From Pseudomonadota bacterium (GTDB lineage: Bacteria > Pseudomonadota > Alphaproteobacteria > Rhizobiales > Beijerinckiaceae), in NCBI GenBank assembly GCA_023393655.1, contig JAEWKP010000310.1:1-10769 (forward strand): DNA of 10,769 nt. Direction: 5' to 3'. Positions 1 through 7,599 of the stretch are shown here, piece after piece. Numbering within the stretch: the first letter of the stretch is position 1; each line of letters begins with the position of its first letter. The notes beneath the pieces are model-generated. The model was not told the origin of the DNA. It searched no databases and saw nothing but the letters and a program-made list of their open reading frames with translations. The position numbers and the translations under genes are program-made.

Positions 1-1121
1 TCGACGGGGCGCTCTATCACGGCGATAGCGGAACGCTTTTTGCTGAGAAGCTTGTAGAGGGCGGCGCGAAGGTCAGGGTGCGCGCCACACTCAATGTCGG
101 TTCCATCGATCTGACCGGCTGTTCGCATAATCTTTTGCCGGCTCACGAGGCGGATATGGCCAGGCGCATGATGCGCGCCTATATCAAGCTCGGCTGCGAG
201 CCGACATGGACCTGCGCGCCTTATCAGGCGGGACACAGACCGGCACAGGGGACCGATGTCGCATGGGGCGAATCCAATGCGGTCGTGTTCTGCAATTCGG
301 TGCTCGGTGCCCGGACCAACCGCTATGGCGACTTCCTCGACATCGCCTGCGCGATCAGCGGTAGGGCTCCGGACTACGGCCTGCACCGCCCCGAAAACCG
401 GGTCGCGACCCTGCTGATCGATCTCGGCGGCCTTTCCAGCGAACTCCGTTCGTCGGACGTGTTCTATCCCGTGCTCGGCACCATCCTCGGCCGCCGCGCC
501 GGCAGCGACGTCGCCGTGATTGACGGCCTGCAGGGCTGCACCACCGAAGACCGGCTCAAGGCGCTGGGCGCGGCCGCCGCTTCGGCCGGCGGCGTCGGGC
601 TCTTCCATGTTGCGGGGGTGACGCCCGAGGCCCCGGACGCCGAAGCTGCGCTAGGCGGGACCGCCCCGCGCGAGACGATCGCGCTCGCACCGAACGACAT
701 CGTCACCGCCCTCGCCCGCCTCTCGACAGCCGGATCGACGGACCGCGTCGATGCCATCGCGATCGGCTCGCCGCATCTCTCGCTGGCCGAGATCGACGAA
801 CTCGAACGCCTCATGGCCGGACGCAGGCTGAGCGTGCCGCTCTACGCCAATACCGGCCGGCATGTCGCCGGCCCGCTCGAAGCGCAGGGCCGGCGCGCAA
901 CGCTCGAAGCGGCCGGCGTCGTCTTCGTCGTCGACACCTGCGTCGTCGTCACCCCGATCCTGCCGGAGCTGGAGGGCGCCGTGCTGATGCCCAATTCCGG
1001 CAAGTTCGCCCATTACGCGCCGGGGAATACCGGCTACGCCGTGACCTATGGCTCGCTCTCGGAATGCGTCGAGAGCGCTGTCGCCGGTCGGCTCGTCAGG
1101 GAGCCCCGCGCATGGCGCTGA
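1..1121 (+). CDS. Aconitase X catalytic (large) subunit, 5' end cut by window
   Basis: This is the catalytic subunit of an aconitase X (AcnX, formerly DUF521). Bacterial members dehydrate cis-3-hydroxy-L-proline to delta1-pyrroline-2-carboxylate in the cytoplasm; an archaeal branch is mevalonate-5-phosphate dehydratase. The reading frame is open from base 3 with no stop, and the first residues (DGALYHGDSGTLFAEKLVEG) are a typical AcnX N-terminal segment, so the GTG at 78 is internal and the true start lies just outside the window. The 372 visible residues include the conserved block AWGESNAVVFCNSVLGARTN (about 87-106), with Cys97 a likely iron-sulfur ligand, then VDTC at 310-313 (Cys313, second likely ligand) and MPNSGKFAHYAPG near 329-341. 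The swivel domain that is fused in one-chain AcnX is absent and is supplied by the next gene, which overlaps this one by 10 bp. Family assignment is firm. The hydroxyproline substrate is inferred from bacterial relatives, not shown by the sequence. Confidence 0.9.
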   Translation, partial: DGALYHGDSGTLFAEKLVEGGAKVRVRATLNVGSIDLTGCSHNLLPAHEADMARRMMRAYIKLGCEPTWTCAPYQAGHRPAQGTDVAWGESNAVVFCNSVLGARTNRYGDFLDIACAISGRAPDYGLHRPENRVATLLIDLGGLSSELRSSDVFYPVLGTILGRRAGSDVAVIDGLQGCTTEDRLKALGAAAASAGGVGLFHVAGVTPEAPDAEAALGGTAPRETIALAPNDIVTALARLSTAGSTDRVDAIAIGSPHLSLAEIDELERLMAGRRLSVPLYANTGRHVAGPLEAQGRRATLEAAGVVFVVDTCVVVTPILPELEGAVLMPNSGKFAHYAPGNTGYAVTYGSLSECVESAVAGRLVREPRAWR

Positions 1122-1522
1122 AGGCGGAAATTCTCCTCCCCGGCGACGCCGTCACCGGCGCCTGCCTGGCTCTCACCGCCCCGATCAGCTTCTGGGGTGG
1201 CGTCGATCCTGCGAGCGGCGCGATCATCGATGCCCGCCATCCCGAGCGCGGACAGACCGTCGCCGGTCGCATCCTCGCCCTGCCGGGCACGATCGGCTCA
1301 TCCTCGGCTTCCGCCGTGCTGCTGGAACTGGTCCATGCCGGCAAGGCGCCGGCCGCCCTGCTGATGGATGCACCCGACGCGATCCTCCTGCTCGGCCTCG
1401 TCGTCGCCCGCGAGATGGGCTGGCCGACGCCGCCCGCCTTCCGCCTGCCCGCCGTTGATCAGAAGGGGCTCGCCGGCCACAAGATCACGATCTCGGCAGA
1501 AGGTGTGCTCACCGTCGCTTGA
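1112..1522 (+). CDS. Aconitase X swivel-domain (small) subunit
   Basis: This 136-residue protein matches the C-terminal swivel domain of aconitase X and should pair with the upstream large subunit to form the active site. The segment LPGTIGSSSASAVLLEL (58-74) corresponds to the serine-rich loop that carries the substrate-binding or catalytic serine in the family. Later parts such as KAPAALLM (78-85) and ILLLGLVVAREMGWPTP (91-107) also fit. I chose the ATG at 1112 because an AGGGAG sequence at 1098-1103, inside the large-subunit gene, sits 8 nt upstream, and because MALKAEILLPG is a typical start. The 10 bp overlap in a different frame suggests coupled translation and a 1:1 complex. The gene ends 15 bp from the convergent flavin reductase. 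There is a weak 6 bp hairpin at 1530-1549 without a T-tract, so termination here is unclear. Confidence 0.88.
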   Translation: MALKAEILLPGDAVTGACLALTAPISFWGGVDPASGAIIDARHPERGQTVAGRILALPGTIGSSSASAVLLELVHAGKAPAALLMDAPDAILLLGLVVAREMGWPTPPAFRLPAVDQKGLAGHKITISAEGVLTVA

Positions 1523-1537
1523 GATCGAAAGCGCGCT

Positions 1538-2053
1538 CTAGACCGCGCTGAAGCGGCGGTGGCGATAGATCAGCCCCGCCCCGCGCCCTGCACCGCCGAG
1601 ACCGACGACCTCGCCGATCACGATGCGGTGGCTGGCGGCGTCATGCGTCGTGACCAGTCGGCAGTCGAAAGCCGAGATCGCATCGAGCAGGACAGGCGCC
1701 CCGGTGCCGAGCCGGCCCCAGCGGGCCGTGTCGAAGCGCGCCTCGCCCTCGATGCCGCGCCGGCTGGCGAAGATTTCTGCGAGATCGACGAGGCTTTCCG
1801 GCAAGGTGTTGACGCAGAACACCCCACTCGCCTCGATCGCCGCCAGCGTGCGGCTGCCGCGGGCGATGCAGGCCAGCACCGTCGGCGGCGAATCGGAGAC
1901 GGAAGCGACGGCCGTCGCCGTCAGCCCGATGCGTCCGCCCGGCCCGTCGGTGGTCACGACATGCACGGCGCTCGCGACTCGCGCCATGGCATCGCGGAAC
2001 GCATGGGCGTCCGGATGGTCCAGAGGCGGCAGGGGGTGAACGGTCTTCGTCAT
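1538..2053 (-). CDS. Flavin reductase-like FMN-binding protein (HpaC/RutF type)
   Basis: A 171-residue protein of the flavin reductase-like domain family. Such proteins use NAD(P)H to reduce FMN or FAD and usually feed reduced flavin to a separate monooxygenase; some bind flavin for other roles. The family pattern runs the full length: FRDAMARVASAVHVVTTDG (19-37), GLTATAVASVSDSPPTVLACI (43-63, the flavin-phosphate contact region), GVFCVNTLPES (77-87), and SHRIVIGEVVGL (141-152), ending in LIYRHRRF. Length is normal. The ATG at 2053 is chosen because homology starts just after it and a short GAG lies about 6 nt upstream. The frame stays open farther upstream only as a shadow opposite the cupin gene. 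No monooxygenase partner is in the window, so the client enzyme is unknown. It converges on the aconitase X pair and diverges from the cupin. The specific reaction is inference. Confidence 0.85.
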   Translation of the reverse strand: MTKTVHPLPPLDHPDAHAFRDAMARVASAVHVVTTDGPGGRIGLTATAVASVSDSPPTVLACIARGSRTLAAIEASGVFCVNTLPESLVDLAEIFASRRGIEGEARFDTARWGRLGTGAPVLLDAISAFDCRLVTTHDAASHRIVIGEVVGLGGAGRGAGLIYRHRRFSAV

Positions 2054-2332
2054 CAGCTCGATCGGTTCGATGTCCCGGGTATCCGGCGGAACAGCAGTCC
2101 ATGTAGAGACTTGAGGCCGCCGGCGCCACCCAGGGGCGAAGCCGGCCTCGCTCCGGCACGCCACCGGATATAGCACCCTTCCGTTAACGGGCCGGGCGCC
2201 ACAGCGGCCGCACCGCTGCAACTTGATATCGCGATGGCGATCCATCAGGCTGGGGCGATGTCGGCTGCCAGCGGCCGGGCCGGAGCCTGATCGGGACTGT
2301 GGCATGTCGGCGTTCCGACCATGGAGATCCCG
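2054..2332. other. Divergent intergenic region between flavin reductase and cupin
   Basis: About 280 bp with no supported gene; the open minus frame through it has no recognisable protein. It should hold promoters for both flanking genes. On the minus strand a CTATAT (plus positions 2168-2173) resembles a -10 box, but no good -35 box stands 16-18 bp away. Short symmetric elements are visible: the 10 bp palindrome CCGTTAACGG at 2181-2190, a CAGCGG/CCGCTG inverted repeat at 2202-2207 and 2213-2218, and ATCGC/GCGAT at 2228-2232 and 2237-2241. Any of these could be operators, but arms this short also occur by chance in GC-rich DNA. Confidence 0.4.
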
Positions 2333-2659
2333 ATGGCCTTTACCTGCACGATTCCCGCCACGCCGACCGTCCAGCAGGACGACGAGACGATCAGGATCAC
2401 CCGCTGGGATTTCGAGCCCGGCGCCGTGACCGGCTGGCACGAGCATGGCTGGCCTTATTTCGTCGTCATGCTCGTCGCCGGAACGCTGCGGATCCATAAC
2501 GGCACCGATGTGACGGATGTACCGCTGGCACAGGGACAGGCCTACATGCGCCCGGCCGGCATCCGCCATGACGTCATGAACGGCTCGGACCATCCCATCG
2601 CCTTCGTCGAGATCGAGGTGAAGCAACCCGGCGCCCTCAAGGAACTTTCGGTGCCGTGA
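2333..2659 (+). CDS. Small single-domain cupin protein
   Basis: A 108-residue one-domain cupin beta-barrel, probably cytoplasmic and metal-binding. Cupin motif 1 starts at Gly30 and gives His36-Glu-His38, but the position where the usual glutamate ligand would fall (43) is Phe, leading to Gly50. Motif 2 is complete: Gly68-x5-Pro74-x-Gly76-x2-His79-x3-Asn83. This leaves a likely three-histidine site (36, 38, 79). From memory the protein resembles the small BauB-like cupins annotated near beta-alanine catabolism, which also lack the glutamate; I cannot confirm this. The ATG at 2333 is preferred over that at 2321 because GGAG at 2323-2326 lies 6 nt upstream of it, while 2321 has no ribosome-binding sequence. 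It is transcribed away from the flavin reductase. Substrate and reaction are unknown. Confidence 0.82.
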   Translation: MAFTCTIPATPTVQQDDETIRITRWDFEPGAVTGWHEHGWPYFVVMLVAGTLRIHNGTDVTDVPLAQGQAYMRPAGIRHDVMNGSDHPIAFVEIEVKQPGALKELSVP

Positions 2660-2670
2660 TGGCCATCACG
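2655..2670. repeat. 16 bp perfect palindrome over the cupin stop codon
   Basis: CGTGATGGCCATCACG is its own reverse complement and contains the cupin TGA (2657-2659). As RNA it would fold into a 6 bp stem with a GGCC loop. No T-tract follows, so it is not a classical intrinsic terminator. It could be a protein-binding site, a 3'-end stabilising hairpin or chance. Confidence 0.5.
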
Positions 2671-3063
2671 TGACGACCTCGCATACGACCGAAGCTCGCG
2701 GCGGCGCGGCGCGATTCCATGCATTTTTCCAATCCAGCGATCGGCTTTTCGTATTCGTCTTTCGGATGATCTGCCCCCGGGCGCATAACTCACGGCCATC
2801 GCCGCTGCGGCAGAAACTGCGGTCCGGCCGAGTTTTCACAGCCTGCAACGCAATCATCATGCGCATAACACCCGCTGCTCCGCAGAGTATTCTGCACATT
2901 TTCAGGGCACGCCGTTCGTAATTGCTTTTGACAGAAATTTGGCGTGGAGCGATTGTCCCCGGCACGAGCCGTTGGTAGCTCTGCACGGCAATCGCATCCC
3001 GCATGCGCCGGCGTCATGCCGGTGACGAGAACGGGAGCTGGTTCGAGGGGTCGGCGTTTTTCA
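2671..3063. other. Intergenic region and leader upstream of livH
   Basis: About 390 bp without a supported gene, and visibly richer in A/T than its surroundings between roughly 2720 and 2940. It contains a candidate promoter (listed separately), a 9 bp direct repeat GCGCATAAC at 2781-2789 and 2861-2869, exactly 80 bp apart, and a GCAGA/TCTGC inverted repeat at 2882-2886 and 2891-2895, about 33 bp upstream of the candidate -35 box. The leader at 3001-3027 can form alternative short hairpins: CCGGC/GCCGG (3008-3012 with 3018-3022) or CGTCA/TGACG (3012-3016 with 3023-3027). The frame of livH is open back to 2944, but that stretch has no LivH homology. Confidence 0.5.
2928..2956 (+). promoter_or_regulatory. 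Candidate sigma-70 promoter for the liv operon
   Basis: A perfect TTGACA (2928-2933) is followed after 17 bp by GATTGT (2951-2956), which matches 3 of 6 bases of the consensus -10 box. Alphaproteobacterial housekeeping promoters often keep a strong -35 and a loose -10, so this is plausible. Transcription would start near 2963, giving a leader of about 100 nt before livH. The -10 match is weak, so this is a candidate only. Confidence 0.42.
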
Positions 3064-3987
3064 ATGGAAGTCTTCCTGCAGCAGCTCATCAACGGGCTGA
3101 CACTGGGATCGATCTACGGTCTCATCGCCATCGGCTATACGATGGTCTTCGGCATCATCGGCATGGTGAACTTCGCCCATGGCGACATCTTCATGCTCTC
3201 CGCCTTCGTCGCGCTGATCTTCTTCATGCTGATCACGGCGTTGGTCGGCACCGGCGCCGGCATGGTGATGCTGGCGCTGGTCGTGGTGCTCGGCCTGGCG
3301 ATGTTCGTCACCTCGCTGTGGAACTGGACGATCGAGCGGGTGGCCTACCGCCCCTTGCGCGGCTCCTTCCGCCTGGCGCCGCTGATCTCGGCGATCGGCA
3401 TGTCGATCTTCCTGATGAACTTCGTGCAGGTCGTGCAGGGCCCGCGCAACAAATCGATCCCGCCACTGCTCAACAAGTCGATCACGCTGATCGAGAGCAC
3501 GACCTATTCGGTCCAGATCTCCTACAAGCAGATCGTCATCATCCTGACGACGGCGGTGCTGCTCGCGGCCTTCTGGTACATCGTGCAGAAGACGCCACTC
3601 GGCCGCGCCCAGCGCGCCTGCGAGCAGGATCGCAAGATGGCGGCCCTGCTGGGCATCGACGTCGACCGCACCATCTCGATCACCTTCGTCATGGGCGCGG
3701 CGCTCGCGGCGGTGGCCGGCGTGATGTATCTCGTGCTCTACGGCGTCGTGAACTTCGCCGACGGCTTCGTGCCCGGCGTCAAGGCCTTCACGGCGGCGGT
3801 GCTCGGCGGCATCGGCTCGCTCCCCGGCGCGGTGATCGGCGGATTGCTGATCGGCCTGATCGAGGTGATGTGGTCGGCTTATTTCACCATCGACTACAAG
3901 GACGTCGCCGCCTTCGCCATCCTGGCGATCGTGCTGGTCTTCATGCCCTCCGGCCTGCTCGGTCGCCCGGAAGTCGAGAAGGTCTGA
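3064..3987 (+). CDS. livH: Branched-chain amino acid ABC transporter permease LivH
   Basis: LivH is one of the two inner-membrane permeases of the HAAT-family importer for leucine, isoleucine and valine or related amino acids. The 307 residues begin with the classic segment MEVFLQQLINGLTLGSIYGL and continue IAIGYTMVFGIIGMVNFAHGD (21-41). Hydrophobic helices fill most of the chain. The cytoplasmic coupling loop that docks on the ATPases is GRAQRACEQDRKMAALLGID (180-199), and VLGGIGSLPGAVIGGLLIGL (246-265) is a conserved late helix pair. The start at 3064 follows the family; the nearest purine-rich sequence, GAGGGG at 3045-3050, is 13 nt away, which is long, so initiation may be modest. It is the first gene of the liv operon, 4 bp before livM. 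Exact substrates cannot be read from the permease. Confidence 0.95.
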   Translation: MEVFLQQLINGLTLGSIYGLIAIGYTMVFGIIGMVNFAHGDIFMLSAFVALIFFMLITALVGTGAGMVMLALVVVLGLAMFVTSLWNWTIERVAYRPLRGSFRLAPLISAIGMSIFLMNFVQVVQGPRNKSIPPLLNKSITLIESTTYSVQISYKQIVIILTTAVLLAAFWYIVQKTPLGRAQRACEQDRKMAALLGIDVDRTISITFVMGAALAAVAGVMYLVLYGVVNFADGFVPGVKAFTAAVLGGIGSLPGAVIGGLLIGLIEVMWSAYFTIDYKDVAAFAILAIVLVFMPSGLLGRPEVEKV

Positions 3988-3991
3988 GACC

Positions 3992-5376
<1,385 letters not shown>

Positions 5377-5377
<1 letters not shown>

Positions 5378-6243
5378 TGGCCATGATCGCTCCCCGAACA
5401 ACGCCGCAGGGCCGCGCCCTGCTCGAGATCGAGCAGGTCACCATGCGCTTCGGCGGCCTCACCGCCGTCAACGCCCTTTCCTTCCAGGCCCACAAGGGCG
5501 AGATCACCGCGCTGATCGGCCCCAACGGCGCCGGCAAGACCACCTGCTTCAACTGCATCACCGGCTTCTACAAGCCGACGCAGGGCATGGTCTCGCTCAA
5601 CCATGACGATGGCACGAGCTACCTGCTCGAGCGCATGCCGGACTTCCGCATCTCCTGGAAGGCCAAGGTCGCCCGCACCTTCCAGAACATCCGCCTGTTC
5701 GGCGGCATGACGGTGCTGGAGAACCTGCTCGTCGCCCAGCACAACCCGCTGATGCTGGCCTCGGGCTTCACCTTCCTCGGCGTGCTCGGCGTCGGCAATT
5801 ACAAGGCCAGCGAGAAGCAGGCGATCGAGAAGGCCAAGTTCTGGCTCGACAAGATCAACCTGACCCATCGTGCCGATGATCCCGCCGCCGACCTGCCCTA
5901 TGGCGACCAGCGCCGGCTGGAGATCGCGCGGGCCATGTGCACCGACCCGGTCCTGCTCTGCCTCGACGAGCCGGCCGCGGGCCTGAACCCGCGCGAAAGC
6001 CTCGACCTCAACAATCTCCTGCTCTCGATCCGCAAGGATCTGGGCACGGCGCTGCTGCTCATCGAGCACGACATGTCGGTCGTCATGGAAATCTCGGACC
6101 ACGTCGTGGTCCTCGACTACGGCACCAAGATCGCCGACGGCACGCCGGCCGAAGTACAGGCCGACCCGAAGGTCATCGCCGCGTATCTCGGCGTCGATGA
6201 CGAGGAGGTCGAAGAGGTCGAAGCGGAGGTCGGCATCTCGTGA
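5377..6243 (+). CDS. livG: Branched-chain amino acid ABC transporter ATPase LivG
   Basis: LivG is one of two cytoplasmic ATPases that power the importer. Of 288 residues: Walker A GPNGAGKTT (48-56), Q-loop in TFQNIRLF (Gln103), the LivG-type signature PYGDQRRLEIARA (174-186, replacing canonical LSGGQ), Walker B VLLCLDEP (192-199), D-loop AGLNPRE, and H-loop His231 in LLIEHDMSVVM. The insertion at about residues 77-95 and 125-145 is usual for LivG. The chain ends in an acidic tail, DDEEVEEVEAEV (274-285), encoded by near-repeated GAGGTCGAA units. The ATG at 5377 overlaps the livM stop by one base, with AGGAGG at 5361-5366 about 10 nt upstream; an in-frame ATG at 5383 is a less likely alternative. 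The tail-coding DNA also carries the ribosome-binding site of livF. Confidence 0.95.
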
Positions 6244-6971
6244 CTCAAGCCCAGCCTCTTCTGGCCGTCCGCGGCGTCAAGACCTATTACGGCAAGATCA
6301 TCGCGCTGAAGGGCGTCGATATCGACGTCAATCCCGGCGAGATCGTCACCATGATCGGCGCCAACGGCGCCGGCAAATCCACGCTGATGATGACGATCTT
6401 CGGCAATCCCCAGGCACGCGAAGGCTCGATCACCTATGAGGGTCGCGACATCACGCGCCTGCCGAGCCACGAGATCGCAAGACTGGGTATTGCTCAATCC
6501 CCAGAAGGAAGACGCATCTTCCCGCGCATGACGGTGTTCGAGAACCTGCAGATGGGCGCCGCGGTCCGCAAGTTCGAGCACTTCGAGGAGGATCTCGAGA
6601 AGATCTGCGTGCTCTTCCCGCGTATCAAGGAGCGCCTGCAGCAGCGCGGCGGCACGCTTTCGGGCGGCGAGCAGCAGATGGTCGCGATCGCGAGAGCGCT
6701 GATGGCGCGCCCGAAACTGCTGCTCCTCGACGAACCCTCGCTCGGCCTCGCACCGCTGATCGTGAAGCAGATCTTCGAGGCCATCCGCGAGCTCAACAAG
6801 ACGCAAGGATTGACCGTCTTCCTGGTCGAGCAGAACGCCTTCCACGCACTGAAGCTCGCCCATCGCGGCTATGTGATGGTCAACGGCGTGGTCACGATGA
6901 GCGGCACCGGCAAGGAACTGCTCGCCAATCCGCAGGTGCGCGCCGCCTATCTCGACGGCGGCCGGCACTGA
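6240..6971 (+). CDS. livF: Branched-chain amino acid ABC transporter ATPase LivF
   Basis: LivF is the second ATPase of the importer and is expected to pair with LivG. The 243-residue chain, of normal length, shows Walker A GANGAGKST (40-48), Q-loop Gln86 in IAQSPEGRRIFPRMTV, the canonical signature LSGGEQQ (140-146), Walker B LLLLDEP (160-166) and D-loop SLGLAP. The H-loop histidine is replaced by Gln198 (LVEQN), which is usual for LivF and gives an asymmetric ATPase pair. The gene starts with GTG at 6240, overlapping the livG stop by 4 bp. GGAGGT at 6225-6230 lies 9 nt upstream and supports this start. It is the last of the four tightly packed transporter genes; a hairpin follows its stop. 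Confidence 0.95.
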   Translation: MTQAQPLLAVRGVKTYYGKIIALKGVDIDVNPGEIVTMIGANGAGKSTLMMTIFGNPQAREGSITYEGRDITRLPSHEIARLGIAQSPEGRRIFPRMTVFENLQMGAAVRKFEHFEEDLEKICVLFPRIKERLQQRGGTLSGGEQQMVAIARALMARPKLLLLDEPSLGLAPLIVKQIFEAIRELNKTQGLTVFLVEQNAFHALKLAHRGYVMVNGVVTMSGTGKELLANPQVRAAYLDGGRH

Positions 6972-6980
6972 GATGAGACG

Positions 6981-7010
6981 GCGGAGGCCGTTCCTCCGCT
7001 GCAACTTTTT
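6981..7010 (+). terminator. Hairpin with T-tract after livF, possible leaky terminator
   Basis: GCGGAGG (6981-6987) pairs perfectly with CCTCCGC (6993-6999) around a 5 nt loop. Five T residues occur at 7006-7010, but six other bases separate them from the stem, so the signal is imperfect. It starts 9 bp after the livF stop and could partly terminate transcription or stabilise the upstream message. Near-identical GATGAGACGG and GATGAGAGACGG stretches flank it at about 6972 and 7011. Confidence 0.45.
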
Positions 7011-7094
7011 GATGAGAGACGGCTGCACGCCACCCATGTCATCGCTGTGGTGATGTCAGCCGCTTCCAAAGCCGCATGAAGCCGGGAGCACGAG

Positions 7095-7469
7095 ATGCAG
7101 GGCATCCTCTACGAAGAACCGACGATCTGGCTCTTCCTGCTGGTGACCGTCGTCATGGGCGGCTGGCTCGCCTGGATGGCCGGCCGCGCCATCGCGCTGA
7201 CCTGGCGGCCGGACTGGCAGCTCGTCGTCTACATGCTGGTCCTCGGCCTGTTCGTGCGCTTCATCCATTTCGCGCTGTTCGAGGCGACGCTGCTGACCGT
7301 CCACTACTACATCGTCGACACGATCGTGCTGATCGCCTTCGGCTATGCCGGCTGGCGCTATACCCGCGCCAAGCAGATGACGCGGCAATATCACTGGCTG
7401 TTCGAGCCCGCCGGCCCCTTCGGCTGGAAGCCCCGCGCCGGCGCCGTGATCCGGCCCGAACTGCTCTAG
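7095..7469 (+). CDS. Small three-helix membrane protein of the liv locus (DUF6867-like)
   Basis: A 124-residue membrane protein of unknown function lying between the ATPase genes and livK. Three hydrophobic segments are visible: WLFLLVTVVMGGWLAWMAG (12-30), LVVYMLVLGLFVRFIHFALF (43-62) and YIVDTIVLIAFGYAGWRY (72-89). The C-terminal 35 residues are polar and rich in Arg, Lys, Trp and Pro, ending RAGAVIRPELL. There is no signal peptide and no enzyme motif. The ATG at 7095 has GGGAG at 7084-7088, 6 nt upstream. I recall similar proteins beside liv genes in Rhizobiales, grouped as DUF6867; that label is from memory. Position and strand suggest an accessory to the amino acid importer, but this is inference. 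That it is a real gene is supported by the ribosome-binding site, membrane pattern and context. Confidence 0.75.
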   Translation: MQGILYEEPTIWLFLLVTVVMGGWLAWMAGRAIALTWRPDWQLVVYMLVLGLFVRFIHFALFEATLLTVHYYIVDTIVLIAFGYAGWRYTRAKQMTRQYHWLFEPAGPFGWKPRAGAVIRPELL

Positions 7470-7546
7470 GAACTTTGCGAGCTTGTCGCGTGACAGACCA
7501 TCGGAAAAGCGCAAGACTGCGGCTCGCGATGGCCAGAACGCGCCGA

Positions 7547-7561
7547 GACGGGCGGCCCGTC
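7547..7561 (+). repeat. Inverted repeat in the leader of livK
   Basis: GACGGGC (7547-7553) and GCCCGTC (7555-7561) form a perfect 7 bp inverted repeat around a single G, which as RNA gives a GC-rich hairpin of about 5-6 bp. It is 22 bp upstream of the strong livK ribosome-binding sequence AGGGGAG (7584-7590). No T-tract follows, so it is not a terminator. A stem here could protect the livK message after processing or act as an operator; chance is possible. Confidence 0.4.
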
Positions 7562-7599
7562 CAGCCCGTTGATCAATCAATACAGGGGAGTTGCATCAC

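Noticed and set aside
1530..1549. AGCGCG/CGCGCT hairpin between the convergent aconitase X and flavin reductase genes
   Set aside because: Only 6 bp of stem with an 8 nt loop and no T-tract; not enough to call a terminator.
2054..2626. N-terminal extension of the flavin reductase frame on the minus strand
   Set aside because: The extension is antisense to the cupin gene and has no homology; reductase family similarity begins just after the ATG at 2053.
2944..3063. LivH starting 40 codons earlier at GTG 2944
   Set aside because: The extra residues are basic and unlike LivH, and would overlap the candidate promoter's -10 box; family proteins begin at MEVFLQQ.
5418..5437. Inverted repeat with 9 bp arms (CCTGCTCGA / TCGAGCAGG) early in livG
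   Set aside because: It lies within conserved coding sequence (LLEIEQV) and arises from ordinary codons; one such repeat is near chance expectation for the window.
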